From contig JAZUMK010000051.1 in the NCBI GenBank assembly GCA_045603585.1, positions 1-63,609 of the forward strand: DNA of 63,609 nucleotides, written 5' to 3'. Shown here piece after piece: positions 7,753-16,302 of the stretch; within the stretch, counting starts at the first letter, position 1; each line of letters opens with the position of its first letter. A model generated the notes under the pieces. That model did not search any database, had not been told where the DNA came from, and saw only the letters and a program-made list of their open reading frames with translations. Origin of the DNA: SFEL01 sp045603585. GTDB taxonomy: Bacteria > Bacillota > Clostridia > Christensenellales > CAG-138. Both the position numbers and the translations under genes were made by a program.

Positions 7753-7781
7753 TTGACAAAGGCAGAGCTCCTTTGTACAAT
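7753..7781 (+). promoter_or_regulatory. Consensus promoter of the DUF89 gene
   Basis: TTGACA (7753-7758), 17-base spacer, TACAAT (7776-7781); 31 bases before the start codon. Confidence 0.85.
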
Positions 7782-7812
7782 AAACCTGCAATAACCCCAC
7801 AGGGAGGGACCC

Positions 7813-8718
7813 ATGCAGTTTGATGCACATTGTGTAGAATGCCTTATACGAAGGCAGCTGAAGCTGGCGCTGGACTACGGCGACGGCGTCACCGTGGACA
7901 GCTATATGCGGGAGATAATGCAGATAATACTGGACGCGCCGAAGGGAGTGTCCGCGCCGTGGCTGGCTGGAGCATTTACCAAGGTATTTGAAAGATACTG
8001 GCCTGGACAGGATGCCTATGCTCAGCTGAAGAAGGAATCCAACGACCTTATAATGGGGCTGATGGAAAGGCTGAGGGAGGCGGTGGAGAGATCCCATGAC
8101 CCGCTGGAGCTGGCCCTCCGTTATGCCTGCGTTGGCAATTTTCTGGACTTTGGCATACTTTCAAAGGAAACCGCAATGCAAGCCCTGGAAAGCTCCCTCA
8201 GGGGAGAGCCCGATGAGCTGCCGGATATGGAAGTATGGCGAAAAATGAGAGAAGATATCTCCTGTGCAAAGAGCCTGCTGATACTGGGGGACAATGCGGG
8301 AGAAATCGTATTCGACATGCTGCTTGTGGAACAGCTGCAAAAGCTGTATCCCGCCCTTGAGGTGACCTACTGCGTCCGGGGAGGCAATGTGCAAAACGAT
8401 GCCACCCGGGAGGATGCCGCATACTGCGGAATGGACAGCCTTTGCAGGGTGATAGACAGCGGAGCAAACATTTCCGGCACAGAGCTTGACTATGTGGGGG
8501 AGGAGCTAAAAGCCGCAATTGCCGCCGCGGATGTTATCATCGCCAAGGGCAGCGGCAATTTTGAATCCATGGCGGGCTGCGGCCTGAATGTTTATTATGT
8601 ATTCATGTGCAAATGCCGCCGCATATCCGCATTGATGAATGTGCCCCTTATGTCTGCCATGCTGCTGAGAGAAAAGGATATAAATATCGGAAATACCTAT
8701 GTTGGGAAAATAGATTAA
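7813..8718 (+). CDS. DUF89/ARMT1-like metal-dependent phosphatase
   Basis: A 301-residue member of the DUF89 family, whose characterised relatives are Mn/Ni/Co-dependent phosphatases that remove damaged or harmful phosphorylated metabolites. The diagnostic motif LGDNAGEIVFD (about 157-167) supplies metal and phosphate ligands, and KGSGNFE (about 237-243) matches the second family motif. An N-terminal CVEC pair is typical of the prokaryotic branch. The start is supported by GGGAGGGA upstream and a consensus promoter. It is monocistronic, with its own terminator. Confidence 0.9.
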   Translation: MQFDAHCVECLIRRQLKLALDYGDGVTVDSYMREIMQIILDAPKGVSAPWLAGAFTKVFERYWPGQDAYAQLKKESNDLIMGLMERLREAVERSHDPLELALRYACVGNFLDFGILSKETAMQALESSLRGEPDELPDMEVWRKMREDISCAKSLLILGDNAGEIVFDMLLVEQLQKLYPALEVTYCVRGGNVQNDATREDAAYCGMDSLCRVIDSGANISGTELDYVGEELKAAIAAADVIIAKGSGNFESMAGCGLNVYYVFMCKCRRISALMNVPLMSAMLLREKDINIGNTYVGKID

Positions 8719-8728
8719 CAGGTAAAAA

Positions 8729-8752
8729 AAGGCTCCTTCAGGAGTCTTTTTT
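8729..8752 (+). terminator. Terminator after the DUF89 gene
   Basis: Hairpin GGCTCCT-TCA-GGAGTC followed by six T, 12 bases after the stop codon. Confidence 0.85.
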
Positions 8753-8789
8753 GATGGCGCAAGCATTGTGGCCTCAGGGGAAGTTATAA

Positions 8790-9000
8790 GTAATAGTGAA
8801 GAGTGAAGAGTGAAGAGGTTAAATATCTATACCCGCCCACCACCCTTTAATGCAGCTTTTCCTTACGGAAAAGCGATGCATACTATCGCAGGCTTTATTA
8901 TTGTGAAGCGGGCGGCAGGCCGCACCCGCCTCTCCCTATGGGAGAGGCAAGAGGGATATGGACGTAAACGGGCGGGCGAGCACTGATCGCCCCTACACTT
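8790..9000. repeat. Composite intergenic repeat block
   Basis: No gene. Holds short tandem GAAGAGT units (about 8796-8820), one end of the MITE-like palindrome (about 8826-8890), a CTCTCCC/GGGAGAG hairpin near 8931-8947 and a GGGCGA hairpin copy at 8974-8992. Confidence 0.65.
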
Positions 9001-9074
9001 TTCACTCTTGCCTATTTCCATCCCGTCGCCGGATATGGTAAAATATTTTATATATGTGCAAATGGGAGGCCCCT

Positions 9075-10466
9075 ATGGATAAAAACGCCTGCTTCAGAAA
9101 TATACCCAAGGTGGATGTGCTGCTGGAAGATCCCGCCATCGTAGCCCTGTGTGAAGAATACGGCCGGGACATTGTGGTGGACTGCATACGCAGCTGCACC
9201 GACGACCTTCGTGCCTTCATTGGCAAAAGCGACGATATGGATGCAATCCTGCGCCGCACTGATTCTCTGGTGCGGGATATCTGCAATGCCGCAGAAAAGC
9301 TTTTTACCCCCGACCTGCGCCCCGTCATCAACGGCACAGGCACAGTGCTGCATACCAACCTTGGCCGCGCCCCCATTTCAAAGGAGCATTCCGAGCGCAT
9401 GCAGGCGCTGGTATCCGGATACTCAAACCTTGAGTATGATCTGGATGCAGGAAAGCGGGGCGAAAGGTATTCCCATTTTGAAAAGCTCCTTTGCCGCATA
9501 ACCGGCGCAGAGGCCGCCATGGCGGTAAACAACAACGCGGCGGCGGTGTTTCTGGTGCTGTCCGCCCTTGGCGTGGGTAAGGAGATACCCGTATCCCGCG
9601 GAGAGCTGGTGGAAATAGGCGGCAAGTTCCGTGTGCCTGACGTTATGGCACAGAGCGGCGCAATAATGGTGGAGGTTGGCACCACCAACAAGACCCATCC
9701 TTCCGACTATGAAAACGTTATAAATGAAAACACAGGCGCCCTGCTTAAGGTGCATACCAGCAACTTCCGCATTGTGGGCTTTACCGAGAGCGTGGATATA
9801 AAGGAGCTGTGCGAAATAGGCGCAAAGCATGACCTGCCCGTCATCGAGGATATCGGCAGCGGCGTGCTTATCGACCTTTCCAAATACGGCCTGCCCTACG
9901 AGCCCACGGTACAGGAATCCCTCAGGGCGGGCGCATCCATAGTGTGCTTCTCCGGCGACAAGCTGCTGGGCGGCCCCCAGGCCGGCATGATTGTGGGCAA
10001 AAAGGAATACATTGCCAAGATAAAGAAGCATCCCATGACCCGCGCCCTCCGCATAGACAAGTTTACCGCAGGCGCACTGGAGCTGACCTTTCAGGAATAC
10101 CTCAGCGAAGAGCGTGCGGTTAAGAACATACCCGTACTCCGCATGCTGACCCGCTCTGCCTACGACATCGCCGAAAGCGCGGACAGGCTGGCCGCACTGC
10201 TCAAGGACGTAAATGCGGACATCGCCGTGGAGGAATGCGAATCCCAGGTGGGCGGCGGCTCAATGCCCCTTGCACGCCTTGCAAGCCGGGCCGTTACCAT
10301 AAAGCCCCGCAGCATTTCCACCGCCGCCTTTGAGGAAAGGCTTCGCAAACTGCCCCTGCCCATAGTGGGAAGGGTGTACGACGACCGTGTGGCGCTGGAT
10401 GTCCGCACCATTGACGATGAGCTGTTCGATGCGGTAGCGGAGGGCGTGATGAAGGCGCTGGAGTAA
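9075..10466 (+). CDS. selA: L-seryl-tRNA(Sec) selenium transferase
   Basis: A 463-residue PLP enzyme that converts seryl-tRNA(Sec) to selenocysteyl-tRNA(Sec) using selenophosphate. The PLP lysine is Lys296 in FSGDKLLGGPQAG, and the sequence is full length for the family. The start at 9075 has GGGAGG about 7 bases upstream; an ATG at 9054 lies before that site and is not used. It is followed, after a repeat-filled gap of 228 bases, by selB. selD and the tRNA-Sec gene are not in the window, so they must be elsewhere. Confidence 0.97.
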   Translation: MDKNACFRNIPKVDVLLEDPAIVALCEEYGRDIVVDCIRSCTDDLRAFIGKSDDMDAILRRTDSLVRDICNAAEKLFTPDLRPVINGTGTVLHTNLGRAPISKEHSERMQALVSGYSNLEYDLDAGKRGERYSHFEKLLCRITGAEAAMAVNNNAAAVFLVLSALGVGKEIPVSRGELVEIGGKFRVPDVMAQSGAIMVEVGTTNKTHPSDYENVINENTGALLKVHTSNFRIVGFTESVDIKELCEIGAKHDLPVIEDIGSGVLIDLSKYGLPYEPTVQESLRAGASIVCFSGDKLLGGPQAGMIVGKKEYIAKIKKHPMTRALRIDKFTAGALELTFQEYLSEERAVKNIPVLRMLTRSAYDIAESADRLAALLKDVNADIAVEECESQVGGGSMPLARLASRAVTIKPRSISTAAFEERLRKLPLPIVGRVYDDRVALDVRTIDDELFDAVAEGVMKALE

Positions 10467-10479
10467 GAGAGGATTTATT

Positions 10480-10672
10480 CTGCTTTTCTTTTTCTTTTCA
10501 GGAGAAAAGAAAACAGAAAAGCAGCAAAAGAAAAAGAAAAGCCAAATAGAAGTAATAATTTGGTTATTATTGCAGAGAAAGAAAACCCCATATTTCCCAT
10601 TTAGTTTTTCTTTCTCTTTTTGGTTCTTTTTCTCCTTTCTTTTTTCTTAAAAAGAAAGAGAAAAAGAACATG
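10480..10672. repeat. Two polypyrimidine/polypurine hairpins between selA and selB (copies 2 and 3)
   Basis: Two units back to back: about 10480-10542 and 10600-10670. Each has a C/T-rich arm such as CTTTTCTTTTTC and an A/G-rich arm such as GAAAAAGAAAAG. They fill most of the gap between selA and selB. Whether they terminate or only weaken readthrough cannot be told. Confidence 0.75.
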
Positions 10673-10694
10673 ATACCTACTACAGGAGCATCAC

Positions 10695-12608
10695 ATGAAA
10701 AACATCATCGTAGGCACTGCCGGCCATATCGACCACGGCAAGACCACCCTCATACGGGCCCTCACCGGCCGCAACACCGACCGCTGGGAGGAAGAACAGC
10801 GCAGGGGCATAACCATTGACCTGGGCTTTACCTGGTTTGACCTGCCCAGAGGGGACAGGGTGGGCATAATAGACGTACCCGGCCATGAGAAGTTTATCAA
10901 CAACATGGTGGCGGGCGTTGTGGGCATGGACCTTGTATTGCTGGTAATCGCGGCGGACGAGGGCATTATGCCCCAGACCCGTGAGCATATCGACATACTT
11001 GGCCTTTTAGGCATTGAGAAATGCATAATTGTGCTGAACAAATGTGACCTTGTGGACGCGGACTGGCTGGAAATGGTAAAGGAGGACATCGCAGAGGAGC
11101 TGAAGGGCAGCTTCTGCGAAAACGCACCTGTGGCGGAGGTATCCTCCGTAACAGGGCAGGGTCTGCCTGAGCTTATCTCCCTCATTGAGCACATGACCAC
11201 CGACGAGGTCATTCCCAAGGACATAGACACAATACCCCGCCTGCCCATCGACCGCGTATTTTCCATATCCGGCTTTGGCACCATCGTGACCGGTACGCTC
11301 ATTTCCGGCCGTATACGCAAGGAGGATTCCCTTGCGGTATTCCCTGTAAACAAGCCCTGCAAGATACGCAGCATACAGGTTCACGGCAAGGATTCCGAGG
11401 AATGCTTTGCGGGACAGCGTGTTGCCATCAACATATCCAACATCAAAAAGAACGAGATAGACCGTGGCTGCGTACTGGCACCTGTCAGCAGCATGAAAAA
11501 CACCATGATGCTGGACGTGCGCCTTTCCATGCTGCCCTCTGCCAACCGCACAATAGAAAACCGCACCCGCCTGCACCTTTTTACAGGCACAAGCGAAGTG
11601 CTTTGCCGCGCCATACTGCTGGACGCAGAGACCCTTGGCCCCGGCGAAAGCGGCCTTGTTCAGCTGCGCCTTGAGGATGAGATAGCGGTGCGCCGCGGAG
11701 ACAGATTCATCGTCCGCTTTTACTCCCCCATGGAGACCATCGGCGGCGGCGTGGTCATTGAAGCCAATCCCAACAAGAAAAAGCGCTTTGACGAAAAGAC
11801 CCTCTCCGAGATGGCCATCAAGGAGCAGGGCGGCCACGGGGACATGATAGAGCTGCTTATCAAGCAGCACAGCGAAACCGCCATAACCGCGGCGGAGGTG
11901 GCCAAGCTTACCGGCCTCACCATGGAAGAGACACTTTCCGAAGCGGCTCAGCTGGAGGAGCAGGGACTGATAGTATCCTTCCAGATGAAGAAGGATCTGC
12001 ACCTGTGGCATGCTGTATATCAGAAAAAAATCGTGGAAAGCATACTGGATCATCTTGCCGCATTCCACAGGGAAAACCCCTACAAGCAGGGCAGCCGCAA
12101 GGCGGAGCTTCGGGTCCGCTTCCTGAACAAGGTGAAGCAGAATGTATTTGACGAATTTATCCAGCGCCTTGAAACCGACGGCATTATAAAGAGGGAAGGG
12201 GAGTTTATTGCCGCCGGTGATTTTGCCATCCCCCGTGACGACACTTTTACAAAGGTGGAATCCGCCCTGATGACCGCCCTTGACAAAGCAGGCTTTGAAT
12301 TTATCAAGCTCAGCGACCTGCAGCTTCCCGGCATAGACCCCGCCCACGCCGAAGACATACTTCAGCTGCTGGCGTATGAGGGCAAGGTAATAATACTGGC
12401 AGAGGATCTGCTGACGCTGCCCAAGTATACCGATGAGGTAATCGCCAAAGCAAAGGAAGTGCTGGCCACCGAGGGTAAGATCACCATCGCCGGTATCCGG
12501 GACATGATAGGCACCAGCCGCAAAAACGCCAAGCCCCTCCTTGAATACCTTGACTCCGTCCGCGTCACCCGCCGCAACGGCACCGAGAGTGAAAGGGTTG
12601 CGTATTGA
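10695..12608 (+). CDS. selB: Selenocysteine-specific translation elongation factor
   Basis: A 637-residue GTPase that carries selenocysteyl-tRNA to the ribosome at UGA codons followed by a SECIS hairpin. Motifs: G1 GHIDHGKT (10-17), DVPGHEKF (G3), NKCDLVD (G4), then EF-Tu-like beta barrels and C-terminal winged-helix domains that bind the SECIS RNA. The start follows an AGGAG. With selA it shows that this organism decodes UGA as selenocysteine at some sites, so UGA-terminated redox genes in its genome deserve checking. Confidence 0.97.
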   Translation: MKNIIVGTAGHIDHGKTTLIRALTGRNTDRWEEEQRRGITIDLGFTWFDLPRGDRVGIIDVPGHEKFINNMVAGVVGMDLVLLVIAADEGIMPQTREHIDILGLLGIEKCIIVLNKCDLVDADWLEMVKEDIAEELKGSFCENAPVAEVSSVTGQGLPELISLIEHMTTDEVIPKDIDTIPRLPIDRVFSISGFGTIVTGTLISGRIRKEDSLAVFPVNKPCKIRSIQVHGKDSEECFAGQRVAINISNIKKNEIDRGCVLAPVSSMKNTMMLDVRLSMLPSANRTIENRTRLHLFTGTSEVLCRAILLDAETLGPGESGLVQLRLEDEIAVRRGDRFIVRFYSPMETIGGGVVIEANPNKKKRFDEKTLSEMAIKEQGGHGDMIELLIKQHSETAITAAEVAKLTGLTMEETLSEAAQLEEQGLIVSFQMKKDLHLWHAVYQKKIVESILDHLAAFHRENPYKQGSRKAELRVRFLNKVKQNVFDEFIQRLETDGIIKREGEFIAAGDFAIPRDDTFTKVESALMTALDKAGFEFIKLSDLQLPGIDPAHAEDILQLLAYEGKVIILAEDLLTLPKYTDEVIAKAKEVLATEGKITIAGIRDMIGTSRKNAKPLLEYLDSVRVTRRNGTESERVAY

Positions 12609-12618
12609 TGATGGGACA

Positions 12619-12722
12619 GTCTTCTTTTCTCTTTCTTTTCGGACGCGAAAAGAAAGAAGAAAAGAAGCAAAAGAGAAAGAAAAGCGAAAGGAAACAGGAT
12701 AATGCCCTTTCGCTTTTTTATA
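12619..12722. repeat. Polypyrimidine/polypurine hairpin (copy 4) and GCGAAA terminator
   Basis: A C/T-rich arm (12621-12640) pairs with an A/G-rich arm (12647-12685). It is followed by hairpin AAAGCGAAAGG/CCCTTTCGCTTTTTTA (about 12681-12722), which ends in T in the plus direction and probably terminates selB. Confidence 0.75.
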
Positions 12723-12738
12723 TAGGAAAATTAGTACG

Positions 12739-14730
12739 TTATTTTTCTATATCTATATTGCAGGATATATATAGGTTGTTTTTATTTGTATGTGGTTCCG
12801 TGGGGCTTTGGTCATCTTTTATTCCCCAGATACGATAATGCACAGAGGTATTGCCATCCTCTATATACCATGAATACAGTTCAATATTGTTGATTTCTGC
12901 ATACGGCTCCGTTTTGTAATATGTTCCGCCCAGAAACGCCGCTTTTACCTGCTCCTGATCTATCCCTGATGAGTAATCCTCACTTATAATATAGTCTGTT
13001 TCCGCCTTTTCCAGAGCCGCCGTCAGCTGCAACCGAGCCTCTTCGCATATGGCATGTATTTCCTCCATGCTCTTGTTCGTTACATCCAGAACATAGCTTA
13101 CTTCAATTTTCTCATGGCAATATTCGTAATCAATGGATAGCGGAAAATGTCTAATATTTAAATAGCCCTTGCATCCTAAGGCTTCTATATCTTCCATTAT
13201 GTATTCATTCATTTCATCATGGCCGGGATAATCATCGTAATATGATGAATTTGCAGGCTCCGCTTTATATTTTGCTATTATCCCATCTTTATTTTTGCCG
13301 ATAAGCCCCTCTTCAAAATATATGCAGTTTTCATCAAAGGCCATATCGTTTTCATGGGGACAGCACAATCCATTTTCGTAATAATGAGAAATATGAATGC
13401 TGCTCTTGCTTTTATCGTATGCGGCAATATACCACCATGCATCCGTATTGCCGTCCGGGTATGAATTTATCTCTATGACGTAATTTTCCATATCCCACTG
13501 CGGCTTGCAGAACCCGGGCCACGGCCTGTATTCATCTATCTGTACATAGTCCCAATTTTTATCGTATCCGTATATGACATCCGGTTCCCCAAGCGCCTGA
13601 CGTACCTGCTCATACACATTGTCCAGCTCATTCATGCAGCGGCTGCTGGTATATACCTGTGTGACTTTACTGTTTTCGGTTTTTATTATAGTCTTTGCAT
13701 CATAGCCGCCGATGGATACATTATGTATCTGGTATGTGTTTGGTATTGGTTTGTATCTGAGATGAGCAACCTTATAGTTTTCCGTACGATGATCCTTATA
13801 ATGAATATCCTTTGCGTTTATTATAAATAAGGACAGATTATTTTTATATTTGTCCAGCCTTGTAAATATTCCCAGAGGATCAAAGCTTTTAGGAAGGCTT
13901 ATATACTTTTCCCCGCTTTCATCAGCTGGATCTGCGTATACCGCAGGGGGACCTTCAACCCTTTCCTTTGTTACATTCCACCTTCCATTTTCCCACATAA
14001 GGGTGGAATAAATTTTGCAGGGCTGTGCTATTATTGTATTTTCACCCGATTCATCATACGCGCCGTATTCCAGCCAGCTTGTTACCATTATTCCGTTTTT
14101 TCCATCCCGGGATTCCAATATGTTTCCGTTAACTGTATATGATGTGAAAAACACCTCTTTGCCCGGAACAAAGCCCGTCATATCTATCCCGGGCAGTCTT
14201 ATTTCATTACCTGTATAATTATTTTTTACCTTAAAGTTATAGCTGTCATCCATTATTACCGTATAGGTATCGTATCCTCTGCCAAAAAATCCCTCACCGA
14301 ATACGTCTTCGCGGAACAGTTTTCCTTCGTCATAGCCTATAAGCAGGCAGGAAACTGTGCCCAGAGTATCTGTGCCCCCGATGTTTGGAAGCACTATTTC
14401 CGTCTTTCCGTCATTGTTCACATCCGAAATATGAATTTTTGCAGTGGAATCCACTGTTTCGTCAGATATGGTTATGGTCTTCACATCGCCTGTGCCAAAG
14501 CTTACCGTTATATTAAATGGACTTGCAAAATTTCCTTCCCATTTTATCTCCGCTTTATCCGCAAGGGAATCACCGTCAAGGTCTCCCCAGGTATAAAGCT
14601 GATGGGGCGAGGGGGAGAGCAGGGGAGAAGCAGTTGCTTTTTCCGGTACGTTTTCATCAATCGTATGCATACTGCCGGAACAGCCTGTAAGCATGAAGCC
14701 AAACAGCAGAACTGCAATTATTTTCCGCAT
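12739..14730 (-). CDS. Large predicted lipoprotein with calcium-binding-type repeats
   Basis: A 663-residue secreted lipoprotein. Residues 1-17 are a signal peptide ending in a lipobox (LTGC, Cys17), so it should be anchored to the outer face of the membrane. Two Asp/Asn-rich motifs, GDLDGDSLADKAEI (about 49-62) and SDVNNDGKTEIVL (about 101-113), resemble the metal loops of FG-GAP or dockerin-type repeats. The remaining 500 residues are not recognised. The start has AAGGAG upstream. It has lower G+C than its neighbours, suggesting a lineage-specific gene. It lies downstream of a second lipoprotein in the same orientation. Confidence 0.85.
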   Translation of the reverse strand: MRKIIAVLLFGFMLTGCSGSMHTIDENVPEKATASPLLSPSPHQLYTWGDLDGDSLADKAEIKWEGNFASPFNITVSFGTGDVKTITISDETVDSTAKIHISDVNNDGKTEIVLPNIGGTDTLGTVSCLLIGYDEGKLFREDVFGEGFFGRGYDTYTVIMDDSYNFKVKNNYTGNEIRLPGIDMTGFVPGKEVFFTSYTVNGNILESRDGKNGIMVTSWLEYGAYDESGENTIIAQPCKIYSTLMWENGRWNVTKERVEGPPAVYADPADESGEKYISLPKSFDPLGIFTRLDKYKNNLSLFIINAKDIHYKDHRTENYKVAHLRYKPIPNTYQIHNVSIGGYDAKTIIKTENSKVTQVYTSSRCMNELDNVYEQVRQALGEPDVIYGYDKNWDYVQIDEYRPWPGFCKPQWDMENYVIEINSYPDGNTDAWWYIAAYDKSKSSIHISHYYENGLCCPHENDMAFDENCIYFEEGLIGKNKDGIIAKYKAEPANSSYYDDYPGHDEMNEYIMEDIEALGCKGYLNIRHFPLSIDYEYCHEKIEVSYVLDVTNKSMEEIHAICEEARLQLTAALEKAETDYIISEDYSSGIDQEQVKAAFLGGTYYKTEPYAEINNIELYSWYIEDGNTSVHYRIWGIKDDQSPTEPHTNKNNLYISCNIDIEK

Positions 14731-14764
14731 AACATGTTCTCCTTATAGATTTTGAGCGAAAGAT

Positions 14765-15400
14765 CTACCCCACCGGCAGCATTACCTGTATGCGGTAAAT
14801 TTCGCCCAATTGAGCCGGATAGCTTTCCAGTATAACGCCATTGTAGGAAATTTCCACCACATCCCCAACAACAGGCTCCTTTGAAGAGTTCATATGCTGA
14901 ATGGGCACTGTTATTTTATCCGATGATGCACGCTCGGGGGTATTCTCATTTGGAGCAACCGTCATATAGCCATCGCCTATTTCCTCCACCACGGGATAAA
15001 ACACAACCGCCTGATCTGCGGCAATGGCGCGAAGCTGATGGTCATCCTGCTTTTCGCTGAAGAGGGAATACTGTACGCCGTCAATATACCAATGGGTGAG
15101 GGAGCCTGTATCGCCATATACGCCGGAAATATCCTCAACGCTTTTTGATGCGCGGAAGGTATAATTGTTATCTCCGATGCAAAAGCGGTAATCCGCCACG
15201 ATGGGTTCTGTATTTATTACGAAGTACTTTTCATCGGAAAGCTCAAAGGCAAGGGGCCTTTGAATGTCAGCGCCTGCGGCGGCGTTTATTTCCTCAAGGG
15301 AGGATTTCTCCTGCATGGGGTTGACCAGCTGGGTGGGCTCAGGCTGGGTACAGCCGGACAATAGGAAACAACAAATCAGGATAATAGTTATAATTTTCAT
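14765..15400 (-). CDS. Lipoprotein with DUF3221 (YobA-like) domain
   Basis: A 211-residue lipoprotein. The signal peptide ends at LLSGC (Cys at about residue 16). The last 75 residues carry the DUF3221 pattern: a run of beta strands with VPIQHM, VGDVVEISYNG and ESYPAQLGEIYRIQV. The start at 15400 has AGGAAG upstream; the frame stays open upstream to 15523 but there it is repeat sequence. Function unknown; it sits 34 bases before the larger lipoprotein and may be co-transcribed. Confidence 0.85.
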   Translation of the reverse strand: MKIITIILICCFLLSGCTQPEPTQLVNPMQEKSSLEEINAAAGADIQRPLAFELSDEKYFVINTEPIVADYRFCIGDNNYTFRASKSVEDISGVYGDTGSLTHWYIDGVQYSLFSEKQDDHQLRAIAADQAVVFYPVVEEIGDGYMTVAPNENTPERASSDKITVPIQHMNSSKEPVVGDVVEISYNGVILESYPAQLGEIYRIQVMLPVG

Positions 15401-15578
15401 ATTTCTTCCTTTAATTAACCATTGTAAATAGGCTTTAAATCCGCTTTCGGCAGCATGTGTGGCCAAAGCGGAACTATCCCGCAGGGATAGATTCCTTGCA
15501 GGCTTTGCCGCCCGGGAGCTCATGCGAGAGGCAAAGCCTGTATCCCTCGCTCAAAATCCAATAGATTTTGAGCGAAAA

Positions 15579-15594
15579 TGTTTCACGTGAAACA
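15579..15594. promoter_or_regulatory. parS site 1 (exact)
   Basis: TGTTTCACGTGAAACA, identical to the ParB/Spo0J binding consensus, just downstream of the DUF2007 gene and next to a CGCTCAAAATC hairpin (about 15548-15574). Confidence 0.95.
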
Positions 15595-15828
15595 TTACTC
15601 TTCAACAGGCTCTGCATTGAGTATGCTCTGAACTATCTCATCGGCGCGGTCAAATTCCGATTCCGGCACATACAGGTCAGCTCCCGCAATTGCGCCGCCG
15701 CAATACATTGCCCCTGCGCCCATTTCCTTCCTGTAAAAAGGGATGCCTTCCTGCTGAAGTATGCCGCAGACGAGGTCCGCTTCAAACAGGCTTGTTCGTT
15801 TGAGCAGGCGTACGGGTTTTTGTTCCAT
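15595..15828 (-). CDS. DUF2007 small protein
   Basis: A 77-residue cytoplasmic protein. The pattern of a short N-terminal strand, FEADLVCGILQQEGIPFY helix-turn, and a C-terminal YVPESEFDRADEIV helix matches the DUF2007 (putative signal-transducing) family. The ribosome site AGGAGA overlaps the stop codon of the small membrane protein upstream, so the two are translated together. An exact parS begins 16 bases before its end coordinate. Confidence 0.85.
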   Translation of the reverse strand: MEQKPVRLLKRTSLFEADLVCGILQQEGIPFYRKEMGAGAMYCGGAIAGADLYVPESEFDRADEIVQSILNAEPVEE

Positions 15829-15840
15829 TGGTTATTTCTC

Positions 15841-16014
15841 CTAATCTTTTTTATTCCTGCGGCCGAAGAGGGGAGGGATGTCATTTTTCTTTATGTACCA
15901 CTTTGCAATGCGAAGGAGGTATATCAGCAGTATAAAACTCATTATTATCACGGCATATCCCAATACGGCACCAACTGCCATGGTCAAATGTGAAATAAAT
16001 GCTCCGAAAGACAT
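15841..16014 (-). CDS. Small membrane protein, 57 residues
   Basis: A short gene: start ATG at 16014 with GGGAGGG 6 bases upstream, stop TAG at 15841. The peptide has one long hydrophobic stretch (about residues 9-36, MAVGAVLGYAVIIMSFILLI and following) then a positive tail KWYIKKND...RRNKKD, so it should cross the membrane once with the C-terminus inside. It lies 12 bases before the DUF2007 gene. I do not recognise a family; the ribosome site and the tight spacing support it as real. Confidence 0.75.
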   Translation of the reverse strand: MSFGAFISHLTMAVGAVLGYAVIIMSFILLIYLLRIAKWYIKKNDIPPLFGRRNKKD

Positions 16015-16137
16015 AATTTACCCTCCCTTATAAAATTATCAGGTCTTTAAAAAATCAAAACAGAATTGCCTTTTGTACATTTATTATATCATCCGCCCCA
16101 TATCATTAAAAGTAAACGGCCTGTAAACATACCTGTA

Positions 16138-16153
16138 TGTTTAACGTGAAACA
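16138..16153. promoter_or_regulatory. parS-like site (one mismatch)
   Basis: TGTTTAACGTGAAACA differs from the parS consensus at one base. It is 22 bases from an exact site. Confidence 0.75.
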
Positions 16154-16174
16154 TCTGTTTTTATCCCAAAGTTA

Positions 16175-16190
16175 TGTTTCACGTGAAACA
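16175..16190. promoter_or_regulatory. parS site 2 (exact)
   Basis: TGTTTCACGTGAAACA, upstream of parA and overlapping the region before its promoter, so ParB binding could also repress parAB. Confidence 0.95.
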
Positions 16191-16218
16191 TTTATAGTAT
16201 AAAGTGTACTCATTCACG

Positions 16219-16247
16219 TTGTTAATTCGGATAAAATGCATTATAAT
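16219..16247 (+). promoter_or_regulatory. Promoter of parA-parB
   Basis: TTGTTA (16219-16224), 17-base spacer, TATAAT (16242-16247), 56 bases before the parA start. Confidence 0.7.
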
Positions 16248-16302
16248 TGATATTGCTCAATAAAAATAAGATTGAATTTGGACTAAATATCGGAGGAAAA
16301 CC

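Noticed and set aside
11007..12347. 446-codon frame on the minus strand opposite selB
   Set aside because: selB is unmistakable; the opposite frame has no motif or start signal.
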